Positions 57,494-64,000 of a stretch of 64,000 bases of DNA are shown in pieces. Position numbers and translations under genes: made by a program. The first letter of the stretch is position 1, and the number at the start of each line of letters is the position of its first letter. Source of the DNA: Candidatus Epilinea brevis (GTDB lineage Bacteria; Chloroflexota; Anaerolineae; Epilineales; Epilineaceae); contig JADJUE010000003.1 in NCBI GenBank assembly GCA_016710785.1, positions 124,001-188,000 of the forward strand, read 5' to 3'. The notes under the pieces were generated by a model. The model had not been told where the DNA came from. It ran no database searches and saw nothing but the letters and a program-made list of their open reading frames with translations.

Positions 57494-58484
57494 CTATCGG
57501 CAGCCGCCGCGAAGTTGGGTTGGCCGGGTCACCGTCTGTCCGCGGGTCCCATCGGGGCCAGCGATAATCAGGTCGCGCATAGGTGCCGGACGTGGATAGC
57601 TGGCGTCACCAGTTGCTGTCGCCGCTGAAGGATCCGCCGTTGTGACGACGTACGCGGTGTGCTGGGCGTCGGGCGACCACTCAATGCCGTACGCCCCACC
57701 CACGACGTCCTTCACGGTGGCGAGCAGTTCCGGCTTGCCGTCGAGCGGCAGGCGATAGAGTTGGGCAGTTGGCCAGCGGACATCCAGAAGCTCTTCGCCA
57801 GCTTGAGGCGCTGGAAGCGTCAGTAGGATGCTTCTCCCATCCGGCGCCCACTGGAGTTTGTCTACCAGCCTCTGGAGGGACTAAGGTGGCGAACAGGCTC
57901 TCGGAACCGTCGGTTGCAGACCTTGACCACGGAAGGGTGGTCGCCCGAAATAGCCGGCCGTCGCCACGGCGAACATCGATCCATCGGGGAGAACACGATG
58001 TCCCCGCCGCCCTCGTCCAGCACGCGCGTGATCTTGCCGGTGCCGACTTCCAGCATCCACAGGTCGTCGTAGCTGTGCGGCCTGGCATCGTCAGCGGCCG
58101 AGATCGTGTCGAAGGCGATCATGCGACTGTCTGGCGACCAGACCGGCGTCAGTACCCCGCGCCGCTCGTTGGAACCGGCCAGATCCTCCACGCCGAGACG
58201 GTCGCCCACCACCGTCTGCCGCAGCGTTCCGTCAGTCCACGACACGACCCGAAACTCGCTGCTGAAAGTACCTTGCTGGTCGTCGACCGAGACGATGAAG
58301 CCAACCCACTGGCCGGATAGGCTCCCCGCCCACAGCCGGTTCGCCACCACCCGGGCCCCTGCCCAGAACTGTCACTGGAGCCCTCCTCCCCCTGGCGGGT
58401 GTAGATCACGGTCGCCTTTGCGATTCTCTGCCCCAGAGCACCGACGCCGCATGATGGTTCTCCGAAAGGTGTGCCGTCTGCCAT
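57494..58484 (-). pseudogene. Frameshifted TolB/PD40-like propeller gene remnant
   Basis: Coherent protein sequence continues across three frames on the minus strand. First, about 58484-58370: GEPSCGVGALGQRIAKATVIYTRQGEE. Then 58350-57950: WVGFIVSVDDQQGTFSSEFRVV, LTPVWSPDSRMIAFDTISAADD, DLWMLEVGTGKITRVLDEGGGDIVFSP. Then about 57890-57494: LVDKLQWAPDGRSILLTLPAPQ, QLYRLPLDGKPELLATVKDV, GGAYGIEWSPDAQHTAYVV. The WSPDxxxIAF-type blades identify a PD40/TolB-like propeller. At least two frameshifts and a stop inactivate it. Confidence 0.65.
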
Positions 58485-58758
58485 CGCCCGACGGCTCGAT
58501 CAGCGAATGATAGCACCGCGTAGTTGATGCGGCTGGCTCTCTGTTCGGCTCCGTCCACAAAACCTCCGTTTTGTGGACTGGGCTGCCCCTCCCCCGCCGG
58601 CGACGCTCTACCGCTTGCATTCCTGTCCACCAATAGCGTACACCATACTCCGTTCACATATGCCCTTCCTCGACAGGTGTACATACTTACCGTGGGGCAG
58701 CCAGTCGGGTTGAGCAGAGACCGGGTTGTGGGTAGGTGGGTAAGTACCGAGTAAGCGC
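58485..58758. other. Intergenic stretch in the decayed region
   Basis: Holds a possible upstream piece of the broken TolB-like gene and repeat copy A (58696-58729). No complete gene is seen. Confidence 0.5.
58696..58729 (+). repeat. 34-bp direct repeat, copy A
   Basis: ggcagccagtcgggttgag followed by ccgggttgt; copy B is at 59646-59679, 950 bp away, with a few mismatches in the spacer between the two blocks. Confidence 0.75.
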
Positions 58759-59069
58759 TCAGCGGATCGCAGCCAGCACGGGCAGGAGCGAAGGATTGTC
58801 CTGCCTCAGATGAACTTGCAGGTGCCAGATGCCCTTCTGAACCCGCGGTTCCCCCAAGTCGGCCAACTGGTCCTTCGCCTCGGCGGTGGCGGCTGAGAAG
58901 TACTCAGTCGCGTCCTCGCCGATGCCGATGTTCCGTCTGCCAGTCCGTTCGACCTGACCCGAACGTGGAGGACGGGCGCATCGCCAGGCGCGATTCCCTT
59001 AATTAAAGTCGTCAAGCCGGGGCTACAGTCACCGCCCTGGCACCCTGGATTGCAGGCCGGCGCTGTCAA
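58759..59069 (-). pseudogene. Remnant of an unknown small protein gene
   Basis: Starting with a TTG at 59069 that overlaps the preceding SRPBCC stop (TTGA), the first frame reads SPGLTTLIKGIAPGDAPVLHVRVRS. A shift near 58950 moves coherent sequence to a second frame: GRRNIGIGEDATEYFSAATAEAKDQLADLGEP and QKGIWHLQVHLRQDNPSLLPVLAAIR, then stop. The final PSLLPVLAA residues recur near 60930. No family recognised. It was probably co-translated with the SRPBCC gene when intact. Confidence 0.55.
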
Positions 59070-59363
59070 TCGGCATCCAAGGCCGTCACCTCGGCGATGG
59101 TGCGGCCGGGCGAGCCGAGGTAGCGCAGGGCCAGGGGCATCAACAGGCCGAACATCATCCGGTCGCGCAGCTTCAGGGTGCTCGGCGCGCCCTCCTCAGT
59201 CTCGAACCGGCTCCCGACCCGCAGGGGTCCCTCCGTCAGCGGCGTCAGTGACGCGAGGCTGATGATTCCACTCGACATGCCGCGGCAGGTCGGCGACGTG
59301 GGCGTAGACCTTGGCGACGGGCACCGCGATGTCGACAGAGGCGCTGATGGTCTGCGTGGGCAT
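59066..59363 (-). pseudogene. SRPBCC (polyketide-cyclase/START-like) protein, frameshifted
   Basis: A good start (GGAGG seven bases before the ATG at 59363) opens TQTISASVDIAVPVAKVYAHVADLPRHVEWN, the N-terminus of an SRPBCC domain. The frame shifts near 59270 to SLASLTPLTEGPLRVGSRFETEEGAPSTLKLRDRMMFGLLMP, the continuing beta-sheet and helix of the same domain, ending at 59066. The break is one base. A short active gene would be restored by its correction. Confidence 0.7.
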
Positions 59364-59441
59364 GGGCGGGCCTCCTTGACCGCGGGACGATGATGGCGTC
59401 AGCCCGTGTCCGATGCGCCGTCACGGCAGCAGCCACTCAGA

Positions 59442-59569
59442 ATGATGCCTTCGATAAGGTAGCTATGATGCCTTCATAAGGTCAGTATGAAGGCATCATA
59501 GCGTTGCGCTTACGGCAGCATTCGGTCCCGCTTACGGCAGCATTCCCGTGCAGTGATGCCGTAACGCGG
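59442..59569. promoter_or_regulatory. Cluster of ~22-bp repeats and palindromes (operator-like)
   Basis: Upstream of the SRPBCC gene: atgatgccttc at 59442 and again at 59465, the second inside a perfect 13-bp inverted repeat (atgatgccttcat, 9-nt loop, 59465-59499). Then cgcttacggcagcattc twice, 22 bp apart (59507 and 59529), and a partly inverted copy, tgatgccgtaacgc, at about 59554. The 22-23-bp period equals two helical turns, as expected for co-operative protein binding. Confidence 0.6.
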
Positions 59570-59893
59570 CTGATCTCTCGATCAGCAGCGTTTCAGGCCA
59601 CGTGGCGGAGAGTGCGATTGGGACATGGCGGTTAAGTTGGGCAGCGGCAGCCAGTCGGGTTGAGTCGAGGCCGGGTTGTCTGGGGGAAGCCGTCAGCCGG
59701 TAGCGGGGGCCAGGCGCCGCCGCTGATCAGGAGAGCGCCACGGACACGCTGTCACGCGGGCCGAGCGGGAGCCGCCATCAGCCGCGCCCATCGTGCCTGG
59801 CGCATGTTGCGAATGCCGAGGGCTGGCCATCGGTATCTCCGGGGCGACTGTCCTGCGTTATAGCCGCTTGCGCTGCCGGGAGCCTTTGCTGCA
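59570..59893. other. Intergenic region, repeat copy B only
   Basis: About 320 bp between the repeat cluster and the operator-like sites of the HU-like gene. Apart from the direct repeat at 59646-59679 and a cagccggtagcgg stretch shared with 60908, I see no gene. Confidence 0.55.
59646..59679 (+). repeat. 34-bp direct repeat, copy B
   Basis: Second copy of the 58696-58729 repeat: identical 19-bp left block and identical ccgggttgt right block. Confidence 0.75.
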
Positions 59894-59900
59894 TTGATAA

Positions 59901-60032
59901 GTTCCAATTGGAACCCAGGGTCCGGAGCAGCTAGGATGGACTCGAATTTCAGCCGTAGAACGAGCCCTGTCCCAATTGGAACCCTGCTCGCTAGACCCGG
60001 TGTTGACGGGCCAGTTCCAATTGGGATACCAT
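59901..60032 (+). promoter_or_regulatory. Three CCAATTGG operator-like sites and promoter before the HU-like gene
   Basis: gttccaattggaac (59901-59914, perfect 14-bp palindrome), cccaattggaacc (59971-59983) and gttccaattggga (60014-60026). The third fills the 18-bp spacer between TTGACG (60003-60008) and TACCAT (60027-60032), a classic repressor position. The regulator is unknown. The HU-like product itself or a local HTH protein could bind. Confidence 0.6.
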
Positions 60033-60166
60033 CCTATAGACCACGCGATGGAGACAGCTTTACCGGGTGTCGGCAACCAGCGTTCAGCGGCCAGCCAGTC
60101 GCTTCTCGGGGCCTTCGTGCCGACGCGCCTCCATCACCATCGTTCGAACACAGGGGCATACCCATC

Positions 60167-60652
60167 ATGGCCAGACTCGTACAAGCCGTGGGTCGCTACG
60201 GACCGCGCGTCGTCGATGGTCCGCATGCCAGGCCAAAGGACCTGGCGGACTGGATGGCGGTCGCCGGCCTCAACCGCAATGTGGCGCGCATGGTCATCGG
60301 CGAGTTGGGCAACGCCATGCGCTTCCATCTCCTGCGCGGCTCGCCGGTGGTCATTCCCGGTGTGGGGCGTTTGCGCGTCACCGTCAGCCAGGACATGGAG
60401 TTGCGCATGCGCTTCGCGCCCGACCGGGCCTTGCTGCGCGACGTGCAGGACCGCGAGCAGTTCACCGGGCGCATCGCCAACGCCCAGCGCGGCGGCTTGT
60501 CCCATGCCGAGTACAAAGAACTCTGGGATGCCGAGTTCCCCGACGATCCCCTGCAGCTCCCCGCCGGGCCGCCACGCAAGACCAGGCCCGTGGTCCTGCG
60601 GCGCGGCAAACGGCGCAAGTTGGCCCCCGCCGCGGAAGACGCCGAGACATAG
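60167..60652 (+). CDS. HU/IHF-like DNA-binding protein
   Basis: 161 aa from the ATG at 60167. Residues about 22-90 resemble the HU fold of the divergent DUF4469/HU-DNA-binding type: LADWMAVAGLNRNVARMVIGELGNAMRFHLLRGSPVVIPGVGRLRVTV. The Gly-Val/Pro-rich hairpin (PGVGRL) is where HU arms begin. A basic tail (PPRKTRPVVLRRGKRRKLAP) could add DNA contacts. It lies in the decayed accessory region behind three palindromic sites. No ribosome site is clear. A nucleoid-associated or phage/plasmid-derived role is possible. Confidence 0.65.
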   Translation: MARLVQAVGRYGPRVVDGPHARPKDLADWMAVAGLNRNVARMVIGELGNAMRFHLLRGSPVVIPGVGRLRVTVSQDMELRMRFAPDRALLRDVQDREQFTGRIANAQRGGLSHAEYKELWDAEFPDDPLQLPAGPPRKTRPVVLRRGKRRKLAPAAEDAET

Positions 60653-60965
60653 CCCGCGGTCGATGTTTCGACCCCGTTGCGCCCTTGGAGACACTCCTTG
60701 GCGCCAGATTCCGCCGTATCCCCACCAGCGGCCCCACCGCGGCCGGCGATTACCCCCTATTAAAGTCGTCTCCCCTTCGGCGGCCAAGCGGCCGGCCGCA
60801 GGACGAGCCCCCGGTGCAAGCACGAAGGCTACATCCTGGAAATCGACGGGCGGGTGGTTGCCCAAACCGTGCTTTCTCGGTCGTGGACCACGATCTCGGA
60901 CGACAGTCAGCCGGTAGCGGCGACCACGGGCAGGAGCGAAGGGTGAGCGGGAACGGCCTGCGGCA
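60653..60965. other. Gap with gene remnants
   Basis: 313 bp without a complete gene. On the minus strand the end PSLLPVVAATG and stop (about 60910-60945) resembles the end of the unknown remnant at 58759. On the plus strand a short protein-like run, YILEIDGRVVAQTVLSRSW, is seen near 60835. Both look like debris. Confidence 0.45.
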
Positions 60966-61343
60966 TCAGCATCTGTCGCGGGTCACCTCTGGGCAGACCA
61001 CGCAGGCGTCCCGGCCGTGATCGGCGAACCAGCGGCAGGTGGGGCGGATGGCGCAGAGCGGTAGCGGAGCCTCGGCATCGGCCGCGGTTGCGGTGGCGGC
61101 CAGCGCCCGTTTGGCCACGGTGCAGCCGCCGTCCCATTGCAGGCAACCTGATTCGATGCAGGCACCGGCAAATCTGAAGCGCGCCGTGGGCGTATCGCCG
61201 GCTTGGACCCGCGCCACGAAGTCGCTCGTCACCGGCAGGGCTTCAGAGATCATGTGCACGAGCCCGTCCGGACCCACGATGCCAATCAGGGTCGCCCCCT
61301 CCCGACAGGTGTAGCTTGGACAGGTGCGACCCTGATTGGCCAT
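60966..61343 (-). CDS. Small Cys-rich protein of unknown function
   Basis: 125 aa with a good site (GGGGAGG upstream). Eight Cys are present: CPSYTC near the N-terminus, CIESGCLQWDGGC in the middle, and CAIRPTC...CVVC at the end. Even spacing of Cys suggests a metal site (Fe-S or Zn). The N-terminus is not a signal peptide. It follows the 76-aa gene by 25 bp on the same strand, so the two form an operon. No family recognised. Confidence 0.6.
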   Translation of the reverse strand: MANQGRTCPSYTCREGATLIGIVGPDGLVHMISEALPVTSDFVARVQAGDTPTARFRFAGACIESGCLQWDGGCTVAKRALAATATAADAEAPLPLCAIRPTCRWFADHGRDACVVCPEVTRDRC

Positions 61344-61368
61344 GAGCTTGCCTCCCCGGGCTGCCGAT

Positions 61369-61599
61369 TCAGGCCTGGAAGATGTCGATGGGGCGGATGA
61401 TGATGCCCGCCGTCTCGGGCCAGCCCGGGATGAGGTTGACCCCCACCTGGCTGGCGCCCTTCACGCGCAGATCGACGTTGGCCAGTTCGGCGAGCGCCGC
61501 GCGCTGAATGGCATTGGCGATCCGCCCCTCCACCTCCGCGGGAAGTTTGAGCCCCTCGAAGCGAACCTCGAAACGACTCCCGTCTACCTTCTGGGCCAT
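61369..61599 (-). CDS. Small conserved-looking protein of unknown function
   Basis: 76 aa, AGGAG six bases before the ATG. FEVRFEGLKLPAEVEGRIANAIQRAALAELANVDL suggests a beta strand pair followed by an amphipathic helix. GIIIRPIDIFQA forms a C-terminal strand. It is the first gene of a two-gene unit with the Cys-rich protein. I cannot assign a family. The pattern resembles small accessory proteins of peptide or phage-like systems, but this is only an impression. Confidence 0.55.
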   Translation of the reverse strand: MAQKVDGSRFEVRFEGLKLPAEVEGRIANAIQRAALAELANVDLRVKGASQVGVNLIPGWPETAGIIIRPIDIFQA

Positions 61600-61791
61600 G
61601 ACTGACTCCTGAGTTGCTCGCGTGACGGCCGTATACCGTCACGGGCTTAGCATGACCGGTTTCAGATGGCAGGGATGGGCTTAGCGGAGTGGAATCGGAG
61701 GAAAATCGGAGTGGCGGTCACTGGTCGTGCCCGCCGATGGGTGCGAACGCGTTGGCGCTACTGGCATGGAGCGGCCTTGGACGCTGCCCCG

Positions 61792-61800
61792 TGTTATCAT
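61792..61800 (+). promoter_or_regulatory. Extended -10 promoter for the regulator gene
   Basis: TGT-TATCAT (61792-61800); start near 61807, giving about an 89-nt leader to the TTG start at 61896. There is no good -35, as typical for extended -10 sites. Confidence 0.45.
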
Positions 61801-61895
61801 CGTCCGGGTTCATCCCGGTTTCCGACCGCGGTTCCTGGCTGCGGTTCCCCCTCCCCACCGCCCACCCTGCGCAACCCCTTCCCGCAGAGGCCGCC

Positions 61896-64000
61896 TTGTC
61901 CGCCGCGCCAAGGTCCAACGGCCGGTCATCGGCCGAGTCGCCGCAACCGCATGCGCCGGCCACCCCAGGCCCGGCGGGGGCTGGGCTTGGTTTGTCGGCG
62001 ACGGCTGGGTGGCCGGAGGATGCTACGGCGAACCCGGGTCAGGGCCAGTGGCTGGGGGCGGAGCGGGTTGACCTACGTCTCTTGGGCGGCCTGGCCTTGC
62101 CGACGGCGGATGGCGGTAGCTGGCGCCCGGTACGGCTGGACTGCCGCCGGCTGCTGGCCCATCTGGCCCTGGAGCGCGGCAAGCGCCTGGAGCGCACGTC
62201 TCTGGCCTACCGCCTGTGGCCGGATGTCTCGGAGGTGGTGGCGGTGGACCGGCTCAGGCGCATGCTGCACGAGCTGCGCGCAGAGCTTCGGGCCCGCGGG
62301 CTGGGCGAGGCCCTGCGCTTTCACGCCGACCGCCAGCTGCTGGGCCTGGAGGACGGCGGGGCGCTGCGGGTGGACGCGGCCACGTTCCAGCATGCTTGCG
62401 ACGACCTGCAATTGCTTAGCGACGCGGGGGCGGAGGTGCTGGGGATGCTGGAAAGGCCCTTGGCCCTGGGCGCCCAACCGCTGCTGCCGGAGCTGACGGC
62501 CGACGACGACTGGTTAGCCCAGCAGGCGGAGCGGTTGGCCGACGGCTACCTGACGGCGATGGCCCTCCTCCGCGACCGCCTGGCCGCAGCCGACGACCTG
62601 CCGGCAGCCCTGCGCTGCGCGGAGCGGGTGACGGCGGCGGCGCCGCTTTCAGAGCGAGGAGCAGGCGAGCACATGCGCCTGCTTCACAGCGCCGGGCGGC
62701 GCATGGAGGCGCTGGCGGCTTTCGACCGCTGCGCGGTGGCCATCGCCCGCGAACAGGGGGAGCGCCCGGCCCCTTGGCTGCTGGCCCTGCGCGATGCGGT
62801 AGACCGCGGCGCCACCCCCCGCGAGGTGGACCGCCTGCTGCCCCGACCGGACAACGCGCCGCAGACCCGGCCACAGGGCCTGCCTCGGCCGCTGAGCAGC
62901 TTCCATGGTAGGGTGGAGCAGCTGGCTTGGCTGGACGAGGCGCTTGGGGTGGGGCGAATGGCCGCCATCCTTGGCCCGGGCGGCATGGGCAAGACGCGTC
63001 TGGCGGTGGAAGCGGCCTGGCTGATGGCAGGGCATTTCCCGGACGGCATCTGGTTCCTGCCGCTGGAGGAGATCACGATCGACGAAGGCGTGGCGGTGTT
63101 CCTGGCGCAGCTGCTGGGGCTACAGGCGCAGTCCAGCAGCACCCCGATGGACCAGCTGCGTCAGGCCATAGGGCACAAGCGGGGGCTCTTGGTGCTGGAC
63201 AACTGCGAGCACGTGGCGGCTGGGGCGAGGGATCTGGCCCGCGACCTGCTGCAGGGCTGCCCGCACCTGAGCATCGTGGCCACGAGTCGGGTGGCCCTGG
63301 GGGTGGAAGAGGGGCGGGATCTCATCCTGGGTCCGCTGCCGGTGCCGCGTGGCGAAGAGCAGATGACGGCAGACGAGCTTGCGGGACACGCGGCGCTGAG
63401 CTTGTTCCTGGACAGGATGCGAAGCATGGGCCAAGAGCAGGACCTCACGCTGGCAGAGATGCGCACGGCATCCCGGATCTGCCGTGGCGTGGAAGGCGTC
63501 CCGCTGGCAGTAGAGCTGGCAGCGGCGCGGACGGTCATCCTACCGCTGGAAGCCATCGAGAGCGGTCTGCGGGCCAAGCGCTTCAGCTTGCTTCGGGCGC
63601 CGTCCAACGACCTGCCGGAGCGCCACCAGGCGCTGTGGGCGACGATCGACTGGAGTTACCAGCTACTGGGGGAAGATGATCGGCTCTTGCTGCAGCGGCT
63701 GGCCGTCTTCCCACGGGACATCACGGTTAGTGGGGCGGTGGCGGTGGCTGGTGATCTGGTGAGTAAGGCGGGACGGGAGGACGCGACCGTCGATGACTTG
63801 ACGAAAGCGATGGCTGAGCGCATCGAGCGGCTGGCGGCGAGCTCGCTGCTTAACGTGGGTGGGCCGCTGGCGGGGGAAGGGGCGGGGGGGGAGGAGTCGG
63901 ATCACGATGGGGCGCCATCCGCCGTGGAGGCCGATCCCGCCGCACTGATCGAGATGGCCATGGCTGAATTGGAGGCCGCGGGGCTTTATGACCGGTCCCA
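61896..64000 (+). CDS. SARP/LuxR-type regulator: winged HTH, BTAD and NB-ARC-like ATPase (3'-truncated)
   Basis: The frame is open to the window end. I place the start at the TTG at 61896 (AGAGG upstream), giving at least 701 aa. After a Ser/Pro/Ala-rich tail comes an OmpR-like winged HTH (RLLAHLALERGKRLERTSLAYRLWPDVSEVVAVDRLRRMLHELRAELR). A BTAD helical domain follows (residues about 200-310, ALRCAERVTAAAPLSERGAGEHMRLL). Then an NB-ARC/AAA ATPase with Walker A GPGGMGKT, Walker B GLLVLDNCEHV, IVATSRVAL and GVPLAVELAAAR. TPR repeats or a second domain would be expected beyond the end. It resembles AfsR-type ATP-dependent transcription factors. Target genes unknown. Confidence 0.85.
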   Translation, partial: MSAAPRSNGRSSAESPQPHAPATPGPAGAGLGLSATAGWPEDATANPGQGQWLGAERVDLRLLGGLALPTADGGSWRPVRLDCRRLLAHLALERGKRLERTSLAYRLWPDVSEVVAVDRLRRMLHELRAELRARGLGEALRFHADRQLLGLEDGGALRVDAATFQHACDDLQLLSDAGAEVLGMLERPLALGAQPLLPELTADDDWLAQQAERLADGYLTAMALLRDRLAAADDLPAALRCAERVTAAAPLSERGAGEHMRLLHSAGRRMEALAAFDRCAVAIAREQGERPAPWLLALRDAVDRGATPREVDRLLPRPDNAPQTRPQGLPRPLSSFHGRVEQLAWLDEALGVGRMAAILGPGGMGKTRLAVEAAWLMAGHFPDGIWFLPLEEITIDEGVAVFLAQLLGLQAQSSSTPMDQLRQAIGHKRGLLVLDNCEHVAAGARDLARDLLQGCPHLSIVATSRVALGVEEGRDLILGPLPVPRGEEQMTADELAGHAALSLFLDRMRSMGQEQDLTLAEMRTASRICRGVEGVPLAVELAAARTVILPLEAIESGLRAKRFSLLRAPSNDLPERHQALWATIDWSYQLLGEDDRLLLQRLAVFPRDITVSGAVAVAGDLVSKAGREDATVDDLTKAMAERIERLAASSLLNVGGPLAGEGAGGEESDHDGAPSAVEADPAALIEMAMAELEAAGLYDRS

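Noticed and set aside
57465..57515. Integron attC-like site
   Set aside because: cttaacgaaag resembles a core site, but no paired complementary core with the required spacing was found.

Overview
The window is high-GC, gene-dense DNA that most resembles a Chloroflexota bacterium (Anaerolineae-like or a relative), probably from a metagenome assembly. The lineage is inferred. It rests on the (TP)n/TPTxTA linkers in secreted proteins, the Sec-type nitrous oxide reductase cluster, the small CxxYYED cysteine protein, SdrD-B/dockerin surface proteins, and many 4-bp ATGA/GTGA gene overlaps with GTG or TTG starts. No rRNA or tRNA gene was recognised.

Layout. 1-4.7 kb: the 3' part of a very large modular secreted protein (SdrD-B, dockerin, cohesin-like) carrying a 21-bp tandem repeat array. 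5.1-14.7 kb, minus strand: a complete clade II nitrous oxide respiration locus. In transcription order it holds a Crp/Fnr regulator, a DUF1858 redox protein, SCO1, lipoprotein NosZ, NosB, NosD, NosF, NosY, NosL, a lipoprotein cytochrome c and a CopD-like protein. An FNR-type palindrome sits at about -41.5 of a plausible promoter in front of the DUF1858-SCO1-nosZ genes. 14.8-16.9 kb: CIRCE-controlled groES-groEL. 17-25.7 kb: a small membrane protein, a possible two-gene fusion across a 27-G run, ilvE, exosortase plus EpsI, a PH-domain membrane protein, a 703-aa glycosidase-like protein that appears to have lost its catalytic residues, and a lipoprotein.

25.9-35.5 kb: an ABC exporter, an M24 peptidase, an IS110/IS1111-type insertion sequence flanked by inverted copies of a dispersed repeat, a frameshifted GT39-like membrane glycosyltransferase, and acetyl-CoA synthetase. 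35.7-43.7 kb: membrane proteins, an OYE-type Fe-S flavin oxidoreductase, an SDR with a substituted catalytic Lys, a Tat-exported DUF1800 protein and an LVIVD propeller protein. 43.9-51.3 kb: a lone HicB, dnaK-grpE, a candidate small RNA or leader, the primary sigma factor, a thioesterase, a CNNM/CBS protein and a CrtC-like lipocalin protein. 51.5-56.9 kb: an ECF sigma/anti-sigma pair, ADP-ribosylglycohydrolase, phytoene-desaturase-like CrtI and a UbiA prenyltransferase, suggesting a C45/C50-type or otherwise modified carotenoid.

56.9-61.6 kb is a decayed accessory region. It contains frameshifted remnants (RmlD-like, TolB/PD40-like, SRPBCC, an unknown protein), short repeats, two regulatory-looking repeat clusters, an HU-like DNA-binding protein and two small uncharacterised proteins. 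61.9-64 kb: the 5' part of a SARP/LuxR-type regulator (winged HTH, BTAD, NB-ARC-like ATPase) that runs off the end.

The most interesting items are the nos locus regulation, the candidate guide RNA and flanking dispersed repeats of the IS element, the degenerate glycosidase protein, the shared C-terminal ER-V-F/W-LP motif of two surface proteins, and the operator-like repeat clusters around the HU-like gene.
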